DNA of 11,708 bases from NCBI GenBank assembly GCA_025927795.1, contig JAICKT010000107.1, positions 1 to 11,708 of the forward strand, written 5' to 3'. Position numbers and translations under genes: made by a program. Below the pieces are notes generated by a model. That model saw only the letters and a list, made by a program, of their open reading frames with translations. It had not been told where the DNA came from and ran no database searches. Origin of the DNA: Parafilimonas sp. (lineage in GTDB: Bacteria > Bacteroidota > Bacteroidia > Chitinophagales > Chitinophagaceae). Every line of letters starts with the position of its first letter. Position 1 is the stretch's first letter. This document shows positions 5,259 through 11,708 of the stretch, piece by piece.

Positions 5259-6596
5259 TTAGTGATTGGCGGCATGAGGAATTTCTATTGTAAATGTGCT
5301 GCCTTTTCCTAAAACACTTTCTACTTTTATTTTGCCTTTATGCTCATCAATAACTGATTTTACATAACTCATGCCTAAGCCAAAACCTTTTACGTTATGG
5401 AGATTGCCGGTATGTGCGCGATAAAATTTTTCAAAAACACGTTTAACTGTTTCCTTGCTCATACCAATACCATTATCCTGTATTTGAAGTACAACAAATT
5501 TTTCAGTGCTGTGCGTTATTATTTTTATCGTAAGATTTTCTTTTGAATATTTTATAGCATTATCAATAAGATTTGATATAACATTTGAAAAATGAACTTC
5601 ATCAGCTTCAATTACATCATTACCTGCATTTAAGAGGTATTCAATTTTACTGTTTTTTTCCTGCAACTGCAGTTGAAAATTTTTGGTAACATTATATATC
5701 AATTCATGCAAATGAAGCGATACAAAATTTAATTTGAATTCCTGCTTTTCCATTAAGGCTGCCTGCAATATTGTTTCCACATGCTTATTCATTCGTTTAT
5801 TTTCTTCTTTAATTATGTTATTAAAGTATTGCCATTTTGTTTTATCGCTATGTACTTTATCATTTCTTAATGCATCAACCGCCAACGAAATAGTTGCCAA
5901 TGGCGTTTTAAATTCATGCGTCATATTATTAATGAAATCACTTTTTATTTCACTCATCTTTTTTTGGTTCAACAATGTTTTAACTGTTATAAAAAATGCA
6001 GCTATAATTATAGCAGTGAATAAGGCTGAAAAAACAATCATCCATCCTAATGAATGCCAAACCTGTAATTTAAAGTCTGGGATTAAAATAAAGAGATGCT
6101 CGTAAGGCATTACACTTTCGATATCCGTTGCATTTTCTGGAATGATGGGAATAACTCTTGTTCTGAAACGCGTTGTGTCAAGCGATTCTTGTTGAAAATG
6201 TTCACTCTGCAATTCAAGTTCAAAACTGTTTGCATTAGAAGTAACCGCAAATTCAAAATGAACATTGTCTAATCCTTCTTTATTAAACGCCTTTTTTAAT
6301 TTTTCTTTAATTTCTGCAGCAGTATACCTGTCTGAAATTGTTGAAGGTCTTATAATATTGAATGAAAGATTTTCAGGAAAAGTTTGCAAGCCAGGTCGCT
6401 TATTAAAATTGAAAAAATTAGAAGAAGCCTGTTTGCTTAATTCTTCTGATACATTAAAACCTGCTTTATCAACCTTCTCAATAAAACGCTCTTGTTGTAT
6501 TACAAGCTGATTTTTAAACCAGTTAACCTGTATAACAATTATGCCGATTAATGAGAGAGAAATTAAAACAATAATAACAGGAAAAACCTTTTTCAT
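5259..6596 (-). CDS. membrane sensor histidine kinase, no adjacent response regulator
   Basis: The 445-residue protein has membrane segments at about 5-24 and 184-206, flanking a periplasmic sensor region of about 160 residues with no recognisable domain. A HisKA dimerisation helix follows directly (FINNMTHEFKTPL, phosphoacceptor H227), then the HATPase domain: N box NLIDNAIKYSK (342-352; N346), G1 box DNGIGM (374-379) and G2 box KGFGLGMSYV (403-412). No HAMP domain is recognisable between the second membrane segment and HisKA. The layout is common among Bacteroidota kinases. No response regulator gene lies on either side: upstream is the divergent yqgE-like gene and downstream are mazG-like and tsaE. 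The partner must be encoded elsewhere. The start at 6596 gives a good signal-anchor (MKKVFPVIIVLISL). Confidence 0.93.
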   Translation of the reverse strand: MKKVFPVIIVLISLSLIGIIVIQVNWFKNQLVIQQERFIEKVDKAGFNVSEELSKQASSNFFNFNKRPGLQTFPENLSFNIIRPSTISDRYTAAEIKEKLKKAFNKEGLDNVHFEFAVTSNANSFELELQSEHFQQESLDTTRFRTRVIPIIPENATDIESVMPYEHLFILIPDFKLQVWHSLGWMIVFSALFTAIIIAAFFITVKTLLNQKKMSEIKSDFINNMTHEFKTPLATISLAVDALRNDKVHSDKTKWQYFNNIIKEENKRMNKHVETILQAALMEKQEFKLNFVSLHLHELIYNVTKNFQLQLQEKNSKIEYLLNAGNDVIEADEVHFSNVISNLIDNAIKYSKENLTIKIITHSTEKFVVLQIQDNGIGMSKETVKRVFEKFYRAHTGNLHNVKGFGLGMSYVKSVIDEHKGKIKVESVLGKGSTFTIEIPHAANH

Positions 6597-6601
6597 TTAA
6601 A

Positions 6602-6609
6602 CAAAGATA
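6602..6609 (-). promoter_or_regulatory. possible -7 box for the histidine kinase gene
   Basis: On the minus strand the bases read TATCTTTG, an exact match to TAnnTTTG, ending 5 bases before the kinase ATG at 6596. Transcription would then begin at or next to the start codon, giving a leaderless or nearly leaderless message. No TTG box at the normal spacing is seen, so support is weak. Confidence 0.25.
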
Positions 6610-6645
6610 TTTTGTATATGTGCAAGTGAAAAATATGCAAATACC

Positions 6646-6675
6646 TTTACCAGCATTTTAACTGCTATATTTTTG
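6646..6675 (+). promoter_or_regulatory. candidate promoter of the yqgE-like gene
   Basis: TATTTTTG at 6668-6675 matches the Bacteroidota -7 consensus TAnnTTTG exactly, and TTTA at 6646-6649 lies 18 nt upstream where the -33 TTTG is expected. The start would be near 6681, leaving about 37 nt of leader before the ATG at 6719. Confidence 0.45.
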
Positions 6676-6718
6676 CATAGCTGAACGGAATTTATTTTAT
6701 TATTAGCTATTTTACAAC

Positions 6719-7270
6719 ATGGAAAATTTACAACCAGGCACAATACTTATAGCAGATCCTTTTTTAAAAGACCCCAATTTTTCAAGATCAGTAGTTTTTT
6801 TATGCGATCATAAAGATGATGGAAGTTTTGGTTTTTTGCTGAACAAAAAATCGGAGTATATAATAAGCGATTTATTTACAAATGTTGAGGGATCTAAGCT
6901 CCCTGTATTTTATGGAGGTCCGGTTCAGCAGAATACTATACATTTCTTACATCGTTGCCCGGGTTTAATAACCGGCGGAGAAAAAATTGTTGACAATATT
7001 TATTGGGGAGGTGAATTTGATGAGATGATTTCGCTGATCCAAAATAATAAAATTACAGAAGAAGATATCCGTTTATTTTTAGGATATAGTGGCTGGACAA
7101 AAAATCAACTGGAAGATGAACTTGAAGAGAAAAGCTGGCTTACCACTTATGGAACAAGTGATCTGGTTTTTATAAACGATATTAAGCTCATTTGGGCTGA
7201 AGCATTAAAACAGTTAGGTGGAAAGTATGAACAACTGATACATTATCCAACTGACCCGCAATTAAATTAA
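6719..7270 (+). CDS. YqgE/AlgH family protein (UPF0301)
   Basis: The 183-residue protein shows the full set of family motifs: GTILIADPFLKDPNFSRSVV (7-26), GFLLNK (38-43), YGGPVQ (65-70), FLGYSGWTKNQLEDELEEKSW (120-140) and the C-terminal WAEAL. Length is normal for the family. It is predicted cytoplasmic. The biochemical role is not established. The name AlgH comes from a reported effect on alginate production in Pseudomonas, which should not be carried over here. It is transcribed alone, divergently from the sensor kinase, and is closed by a strong terminator 9 bases after its stop codon. Confidence 0.94.
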   Translation: MENLQPGTILIADPFLKDPNFSRSVVFLCDHKDDGSFGFLLNKKSEYIISDLFTNVEGSKLPVFYGGPVQQNTIHFLHRCPGLITGGEKIVDNIYWGGEFDEMISLIQNNKITEEDIRLFLGYSGWTKNQLEDELEEKSWLTTYGTSDLVFINDIKLIWAEALKQLGGKYEQLIHYPTDPQLN

Positions 7271-7276
7271 TCGCAT

Positions 7277-7306
7277 AAAAAAGCCGCCTATATTAAAGCG
7301 GCTTTT
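7277..7306. terminator. bidirectional intrinsic terminator between yqgE-like gene and tonB
   Basis: AAAAGCCGC (7279-7287) pairs perfectly with GCGGCTTTT (7298-7306) around a 10-base loop. There is a run of four T on the plus strand and six A (T on the minus strand) at 7277-7282. It lies between the convergent stops of the yqgE-like gene (7270) and tonB (7326) and can serve both. Confidence 0.85.
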
Positions 7307-7325
7307 AATAGATATTTTATTGTTA

Positions 7326-8153
7326 TTATTGTTCCGTAACCTGGAAGGTAATGTTTTGTTTTTGACGATAAATTACTTTCCTACCATTTTGAATAGCAGG
7401 TTGCCACTTAGGACCTTTCTGAATAACCCTCACAGCTTCCTGTGCACAACCGTAACCGGGGTCTGTTAAAGCTTGTACCTGAGATATATTACCTTCTTTA
7501 TCTACAAGGAAAGAAACAGTTACCGTATAGTTTCCGGGAGCTGCTCCGTTATCAGCAGGCGTTTGATTGTTAAGATTACGTTCCAGAAACTTAGTCCATG
7601 CAGCTTGCCCGCCAGGGAATTTCGCCTCAACCTGCACACTTGTAAATTCTTTGTCATAATCCTGATTATCTGTTTTAGGCGCTGCAACCTGACCAGTACC
7701 TGTATTAACAGGAGGTGCAACAGTTTCATCTTTTACACCTTCCTGATTAAACGCACCTATTTTAGTGTCCTCAAGCTTTTCTTGTTCAGGTGGTTTTTCT
7801 TCAGGCTTTACTTCCTCATCCTTTACAATTTTTGGAGGTGTAAATTTTGTAACCTCAACTTTTGGCGGTTCTTTTGGAGGAGGAGGAGGTGGTGGTGGTG
7901 GTTTCTCTTGCGGCTGTTTTATATCTTTAAGCTGCACATCCTGCACAACCATTTTTTGAGGTGCATGCGAACCAACAGTTTTTGCTACAACTGTTATTAC
8001 AAATATCAAAACACATATTGCAAGCATAAGAATAATTGCCCGCAACATGCGTTTGTTATATGATTTACGCAATTCGTATGCACCATATTCTTTGTTTCTG
8101 CCTTCAAAAAGTATATCGAGAAAATCAGCATTCAATATTTTATTTGCTTCCAT
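7326..8153 (-). CDS. tonB: TonB energy-transducing protein
   Basis: TonB carries proton-motive energy from ExbB/ExbD to TonB-dependent outer-membrane transporters. The 275-residue protein begins with the Bacteroidota motif LDILFEGRNKEYGAYELRKSY (12-32) in the cytoplasm, then one membrane helix (about 37-59). A periplasmic proline/lysine/glutamate-rich spanner (about 80-150) includes nine consecutive prolines at 85-93. The C-terminal TonB domain (about 172-274) contains FPGGQAAWTKFLERNL, YTVTVSFLVDKEGNI and KWQPAIQNGRKV. The last gene of the exb operon, it lies 51 bases after the second exbD stop. The proline run is encoded by CCA/CCT triplets, a short sequence repeat prone to length change in steps of one codon. 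Annotation is secure. Confidence 0.95.
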   Translation of the reverse strand: MEANKILNADFLDILFEGRNKEYGAYELRKSYNKRMLRAIILMLAICVLIFVITVVAKTVGSHAPQKMVVQDVQLKDIKQPQEKPPPPPPPPPKEPPKVEVTKFTPPKIVKDEEVKPEEKPPEQEKLEDTKIGAFNQEGVKDETVAPPVNTGTGQVAAPKTDNQDYDKEFTSVQVEAKFPGGQAAWTKFLERNLNNQTPADNGAAPGNYTVTVSFLVDKEGNISQVQALTDPGYGCAQEAVRVIQKGPKWQPAIQNGRKVIYRQKQNITFQVTEQ

Positions 8154-8204
8154 TACAAGTAAGATTTATTATTAGATGCTTAATAATTTCATTTTCCATA
8201 AAAT

Positions 8205-8774
8205 TTATTTTGCTCCTGTAGTTGTTGCTGTTGTTGTTTCAGGCACAGATTCGCCTTCTGTAAGTCTTACATATTTATCTTCAATAGGAGAAATATCAAC
8301 AACTGCATAAACGCTTACAAGATCAATACGCATTTCATCCAAAATATCAATAAAGTTTTTATAAACGCTTTCATCGTTGGGTTTAATTATTACAACAAGG
8401 TTAGTATCTGCCTGCTGCTTTTTCCTTATTATCACATTTCTTATATCTTTAAAATTAGAAGATTTAAAATTGGAACCATCAGGTGCCAATTCACCTTCAT
8501 AATAAAATACATTATTGTCTTTACCTAATAAAATGGTAAGCGCACCAGATTGCTTAATTTTATTTTGCTCTTCCGGTTTTACTTTATCATCCGGCAAAGC
8601 GAGGTGCATAGCTGTTGGCTGACTTATAGTTGTAGTGAATATAAAAAATGTAATCAGCAAAAAACCAAGATCACACATTGGCGTAAGGTCAACTCTTGTA
8701 GATAATTTTTTAGCTTTTTTAACCCCTGGGCCTTTTTTATGTCCGCCACCGCCCGATGTATCCATTTCAGCCAT
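8205..8774 (-). CDS. exbD: ExbD/TolR family biopolymer transport protein (second ExbD of the operon)
   Basis: The 189-residue protein has a basic cytoplasmic N-terminus (KKGPGVKKAKKLSTR), one membrane helix (about 36-52) and a periplasmic domain. The helix opens with VDLTPMCDLGFLLITFF, where D35 is the counterpart of the proton-conducting Asp of E. coli ExbD (D25). The C-terminal tail is Thr-rich (PETTTATTTGAK). It follows the first exbD by 27 bases and precedes tonB. ExbD dimers sit in the pore of an ExbB pentamer. Two different ExbD proteins in one operon are usual in Bacteroidota and may form a heterodimer. The N-terminal Gly/His/Lys stretch (SGGGGHKKG) is typical of this subtype. Confidence 0.93.
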   Translation of the reverse strand: MAEMDTSGGGGHKKGPGVKKAKKLSTRVDLTPMCDLGFLLITFFIFTTTISQPTAMHLALPDDKVKPEEQNKIKQSGALTILLGKDNNVFYYEGELAPDGSNFKSSNFKDIRNVIIRKKQQADTNLVVIIKPNDESVYKNFIDILDEMRIDLVSVYAVVDISPIEDKYVRLTEGESVPETTTATTTGAK

Positions 8775-8801
8775 ATAAAAAAAATTTTTAGATTAAATAA
8801 A

Positions 8802-9470
8802 TTATCCTGCTTTTTTATTATTTTCCATATTCTTTCTATACAAATCAGTGCCCTTAGGAACATTCGCCTGGTTTGTTACCATTTGAAATTTAAACTGATC
8901 GTTTTTCTTAAAAGCCGTAAGAATATTTTTAAACACCGGGTATTTAGCAACATTGTCACCCTTTAGAATTAAATCCATGCGACCACCCTGGTAAGCATTT
9001 ACTGCTGCAGCAATCCATTCAATCATTTGATTGTTGGTTGTGTCTTGTGTAGGTATGCCGGGTAATACTTTACTGTTTATTTGATCCGGTGGAAAATGTG
9101 CCTGTTGTTTTAATTGTGCTAATGGAGTTCCAATAAAAGGCTGCTTAACCAATGCAGAAATTTCTGCTGGTGTTAGTCCCAAATTATTTCTTTGATTAAT
9201 ATCCTGTAGCATTGCCTGCTTTTTTGCTCTGTCTGAAGCGTTATCGCCTACCGATAAATAAACTCTTCCCTGATTGTTTAGAGAAATCATTACTAAATTT
9301 TTATCCGAAACAAATTTAGTTTCTACTGACTTCGGCGTTGAAATAGGAACTGCTTCAGAAGGCTTCGGCTTTGTGGTTAAGATAAAAAAAGAAAGAATTA
9401 AAAACGCCACATCACACATTGCGGTCATATCAACCAGCGTACTCTTTCTTGCAATTTTCGCTCTTCCCAT
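8802..9470 (-). CDS. exbD: ExbD/TolR family biopolymer transport protein (first ExbD of the operon)
   Basis: The 222-residue protein starts with a short basic N-terminus (MGRAKIARKST), then VDMTAMCDVAFLILSFFILT, a membrane helix opening with D20, the expected proton-path Asp. The periplasmic part is much longer than in E. coli ExbD (about 140 residues in all). It carries an extra region at about 85-150 (NNLGLTPAEISALVKQPFIG, then Gln- and Pro-rich segments) before the closing ExbD fold (MDLILKGDNVAKYPVFKNIL, FKFQMVTN). It lies 66 bases after exbB and 27 before the other exbD, sharing only the membrane motif and overall fold with it. It probably forms the ExbB-ExbD motor together with that paralogue. 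Confidence 0.92.
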   Translation of the reverse strand: MGRAKIARKSTLVDMTAMCDVAFLILSFFILTTKPKPSEAVPISTPKSVETKFVSDKNLVMISLNNQGRVYLSVGDNASDRAKKQAMLQDINQRNNLGLTPAEISALVKQPFIGTPLAQLKQQAHFPPDQINSKVLPGIPTQDTTNNQMIEWIAAAVNAYQGGRMDLILKGDNVAKYPVFKNILTAFKKNDQFKFQMVTNQANVPKGTDLYRKNMENNKKAG

Positions 9471-9536
9471 TTTCTAAATTTTTATTTCTGTATTATATAG
9501 ATTCAATAGCATTAAAATTCCATAAAAAGAAATGCA

Positions 9537-10400
9537 CTATTTATAGTTAGATGCAAAACTTTGTGTCAAAGTAAACCCAGATTCGTCAATACCATAAGTT
9601 ATTGCATCAATCTTTGTTGTAAACACATTATACATAATAATGGCTATTGCTGAAGTACCAATTCCAAGTGCGGTATTGTACAAGGCTTCGGAAATACCTT
9701 GAGACAAATGTATTGATGCATCGCTACCCCCTGTTTCGGCTAATGATGCGAATGAACGTATCATACCGATAACCGTTCCTAACAATCCCATCAATGTAGC
9801 TACTGATGCAATGGTAGAAAGAAATACAAGGTTTTTTTCAAGCATAGGTAATTCCAATGCAGTTGCCTCTTCTACTTCTTTTTGAATGTTTAAAACTTTT
9901 TGCTCTGTAGTAAGCTCTGTATTTGTGATCATTTCTTTATACTTGCGTAAACCTGCCTTCATTACATTGCCTACAGAGCCCTTCTGTTTATCGCACGCAG
10001 CAATTGCTTTATCTACATCTTTATTAGCAAGATTATATTGTACTGTACGTACAAACTCAGCAATGTTACCTGTTCCGGAAGCTCTTGAAACGGTAACCAA
10101 TCTTTCAATAACAAAAGTAACAACGCATAATAAAGCACCTATAAGAATAGGTACTATAATACCACCTTCATACATGCGGGCAAGATTTGATTTAGGACCC
10201 TGATGATCTGGCCAAAACCCACCATTCAAATCTGGTTGAGTAAAGTTACTTGGGCTACCAATTGCATAACGCCAGATAACATAACCAAGAATAATACAAA
10301 TAAGAGGTGCAAGCCAGGAAATGGAATTGCGTGATCTTTTAGGTTGCACAGAAGAAATACTTCTCGATGCTGCCGTAGCAGTAGGTTTTGTTTCAGCCAT
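9537..10400 (-). CDS. exbB: ExbB/TolQ/MotA-type proton channel protein
   Basis: ExbB forms the inner-membrane pentamer around ExbD. From the ATG at 10400 the protein has 287 residues, with membrane helices at about 28-47 (WLAPLICIILGYVIWRYAIG), 79-98 (GGIIVPILIGALLCVVTFVI), 190-214 (LVFLSTIASVATLMGLLGTV) and 236-260 (GISEALYNTALGIGTSAIAI). The last two carry the MotA/TolQ/ExbB signature. The frame stays open 21 codons further upstream to 10463, but that part is a Lys/Asn-rich run unlike the family. MAETKPTATAASRS is the typical start. The helix at 28-47 is the extra N-terminal segment seen in many Bacteroidota ExbB proteins. First gene of exbB-exbD-exbD-tonB. No clear TAnnTTTG promoter is seen in the 230 bases upstream. 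Confidence 0.94.
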   Translation of the reverse strand: MAETKPTATAASRSISSVQPKRSRNSISWLAPLICIILGYVIWRYAIGSPSNFTQPDLNGGFWPDHQGPKSNLARMYEGGIIVPILIGALLCVVTFVIERLVTVSRASGTGNIAEFVRTVQYNLANKDVDKAIAACDKQKGSVGNVMKAGLRKYKEMITNTELTTEQKVLNIQKEVEEATALELPMLEKNLVFLSTIASVATLMGLLGTVIGMIRSFASLAETGGSDASIHLSQGISEALYNTALGIGTSAIAIIMYNVFTTKIDAITYGIDESGFTLTQSFASNYK

Positions 10401-10614
10401 AACAAAATTGTTTTTTAATTTTTTACTTTTTTTGATTATGATTAAGCAATTCATCTGCTGCAAGCAAGTGATGAATAACTTTTAAAATGGGCTTGTAAAT
10501 TAGTTATTTTATTTAAAGCAACAAGTTTTCCCAATTTTATTTTTAATTTTTATTTTCTTTAAAGTGTCTTCAATAAATGTTCCATTATATTAATGTACAA
10601 CTGTTAGCTTAAAT

Positions 10615-10622
10615 TAAATTTG
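10615..10622 (+). promoter_or_regulatory. possible -7 box for ubiX
   Basis: TAAATTTG matches TAnnTTTG exactly and ends 9 bases before the ubiX ATG at 10632, which would give a leader of only a few bases. No TTG box is found at normal spacing. The rest of the 231-base gap 10401-10631 between the divergent exbB and ubiX genes is AT-rich with T-runs and shows nothing else I can support. Confidence 0.25.
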
Positions 10623-10631
10623 TAAGCATTT

Positions 10632-11198
10632 ATGATAAACAAAATTATTGTTGCAATTACGGGTGCCAGTGGCGCCATCTATGCAAATTTGCTACTCGAC
10701 AATTTAATGCAGATAAAAGATCAATGGACAGAGCTTGGTGTAGTTATAAGTAATAATGCAAAGAAAATCTGGAACACAGAATTAAACAATGACAACTATA
10801 AAAATTATCCTGTAAATTATTACGATAAATATGATTTTAATGCACCTTTTGCTTCTGGTTCGGCGCAATATAATATTATGCTGATTGTTCCCTGCAGCAT
10901 GGGTACTTTGGGCAGAATTGCTGCCGGCATAAGTGATGATCTTATTACACGCGCCGCAGATGTAATTTTAAAAGAAAGAAAAAAACTTATTCTTGTTGTT
11001 AGAGAAACGCCCTATAATCTTATTCACATTAGAAATATGGAAACTGTTACCCTGGCGGGAGGTAACATTTGTCCTGCTACTCCATCTTTTTATAGCAAGC
11101 CATCCACAATTAATGAAGTAGCAGAAACAGTTGTTAACCGCATTATTGATCTTGCAGGCTTGCAACAAAAAAGTTTTCGCTGGGGAAGTGAAAAGTAG
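10632..11198 (+). CDS. ubiX: UbiX flavin prenyltransferase
   Basis: UbiX joins a dimethylallyl group to reduced FMN, making the prenylated FMN cofactor of UbiD-type decarboxylases. These decarboxylases act in quinone biosynthesis and in decarboxylation of aromatic acids. The 188-residue protein has the FMN-binding loop TGASGA (10-15), a central PCSMGTLGRIAAGISDDLIT (87-106), LKERKKLILVVRETPYNLIH (113-132) and a closing PATPSFYSKP (148-157), all diagnostic. Length is normal. It is cytoplasmic and forms dodecamers in known members. No UbiD gene is adjacent in the window. It stands alone between the divergent exb operon and the convergent S1 gene. Confidence 0.95.
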   Translation: MINKIIVAITGASGAIYANLLLDNLMQIKDQWTELGVVISNNAKKIWNTELNNDNYKNYPVNYYDKYDFNAPFASGSAQYNIMLIVPCSMGTLGRIAAGISDDLITRAADVILKERKKLILVVRETPYNLIHIRNMETVTLAGGNICPATPSFYSKPSTINEVAETVVNRIIDLAGLQQKSFRWGSEK

Positions 11199-11261
11199 TT
11201 TGAATTATTATTTTCAGTTTGTAGATGTTTTTCCCTCACTATTCATTACCATATAAAATAA

Positions 11262-11288
11262 AAGGCTGCTTCGTTATGAAACAGCCTT
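11262..11288. terminator. hairpin terminator between ubiX and rpsA
   Basis: AAGGCTG (11262-11268) pairs with CAGCCTT (11282-11288), with an inner TTC/GAA stem and a GTTAT loop. On the minus strand it is followed by TTTTATTTTAT, so it chiefly ends the S1 transcript. The plus-strand side has no long T run but could still help end ubiX. Confidence 0.75.
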
Positions 11289-11315
11289 AACATATTAATT
11301 TTTAAAAAAAAGAAT

Positions 11316-11708
11316 CTATTTTTCTTCTTCTTTCTTTAATTTTTCTTTTATTTCTGCAAGTGCACTAAGATCTCCGAGCGTTGCTTTTTCAACTTTATTC
11401 TGCATTGTCTTTACAGCCTTACGCGCTTTATCAGATTCTGCCCTTGCTTCTTTTTTCGCAGTTTCCTGTTCCTGTGCTTTTGCCTGTTCCCAAATTTTAG
11501 AATGGCTTACCAATATCCGCTTTTCATTACGATCAAACTCTATCACCATAAATTGTGCGGTTTCATCAGCCACCAAACTCTTTCCATCTTCTTTAATAAG
11601 ATGGCGGTTAGGTGCAAAGCCTTCCAACCCGTAGGGTAATTGAACAATAGCACCACGATCATCTTTTCTTACAACTGTTCCTTCATGCACACTGCCTACG
11701 GCGAAAGT
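11316..11708 (-). CDS. rpsA: 30S ribosomal protein S1, C-terminal part (5' end beyond the window)
   Basis: The frame is open to the right edge, so this is the end of a longer gene. The internal GTG at 11690 is not the true start. The visible 130 residues begin in the last S1/OB-fold repeat: FAVGSVHEGTVVRKDDRGAI, VQLPYGLEGFAPNRHL, then FDRNEKRILVSHS. This is followed by a charged, Ala/Lys/Glu-rich helical tail (KAQEQETAKKEARAESDKAR) ending in KEEEK. S1 binds single-stranded regions of mRNA and brings them to the 30S subunit. This matters in a phylum with weak Shine-Dalgarno use. The tail composition and the sequence of the last repeat fit Bacteroidota S1. Another multi-repeat S1 protein cannot be fully excluded from the fragment. 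Confidence 0.88.
   Translation of the reverse strand, partial: TFAVGSVHEGTVVRKDDRGAIVQLPYGLEGFAPNRHLIKEDGKSLVADETAQFMVIEFDRNEKRILVSHSKIWEQAKAQEQETAKKEARAESDKARKAVKTMQNKVEKATLGDLSALAEIKEKLKKEEEK

Noticed and set aside
7473..8063. 196-residue plus-strand open frame opposite tonB
   Set aside because: It is the shadow of the Pro/Lys/Glu-rich TonB gene, with a biased Phe/Arg/Trp/Cys composition.
10401..10463. 21-codon N-terminal extension of ExbB
   Set aside because: Lys/Asn/Ile-rich sequence from an A/T-rich leader; the ATG at 10400 gives the typical MAETKPTATAA start.
1..11708. CRISPR array, insertion sequence or transposase
   Set aside because: No regularly spaced repeats, no terminal inverted repeats and no transposase or integrase motif were seen anywhere in the window.

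Overview
The window is AT-rich chromosomal DNA from a member of the Bacteroidota, most likely a Chitinophagaceae-like sphingobacterium. The evidence is a Bacteroidota-type TonB cluster (ExbB, two different ExbD proteins, TonB with the N-terminal FEGRNKEYGAYELRKSY motif), alanine dehydrogenase with the N-terminal extension seen in this phylum, a HAMP-less sensor kinase, a C-terminal S1 segment, weak Shine-Dalgarno sequences and promoter boxes of the TAnnTTTG type.

Positions 1-2337 look accessory. They hold a membrane-anchored protein cut by the left edge, a HicB-like antitoxin with no HicA beside it, and a 425-residue protein with winged-helix-like N-terminal units and a C-terminal domain I associate with unnamed proteins of mobile and defence regions. 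This block ends at a 400-base stretch with no protein gene (2338-2737). On the minus strand it encodes an RNA of about 171 nt that folds like a class II tRNA: acceptor stem, Leu-like D arm, anticodon-like hairpin, variable-arm stem, T arm. About 88 nt are inserted at the tip of the variable arm and a terminator follows. The anticodon loop lacks U33, so it is probably not an ordinary decoding tRNA. It is the most unusual object in the window, and the accessory genes lie just beyond its 3' end, where integrative elements usually insert.

Positions 2738-6596 are housekeeping and regulatory. An Lrp/AsnC regulator converges on alanine dehydrogenase. A minus-strand run of sensor histidine kinase, MazG-like pyrophosphohydrolase and TsaE leads towards the alanine dehydrogenase gene. 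A perfect 12-bp palindrome just upstream of alanine dehydrogenase is a candidate operator.

Positions 6719-7270 encode a YqgE/AlgH protein, transcribed divergently from the kinase. A strong bidirectional terminator separates it from the minus-strand exbB-exbD-exbD-tonB operon (10400-7326), which supplies proton-motive energy to TonB-dependent outer-membrane transporters. The right end holds ubiX (flavin prenyltransferase, plus strand) and the C-terminal part of ribosomal protein S1 (minus strand), with another hairpin terminator between them.
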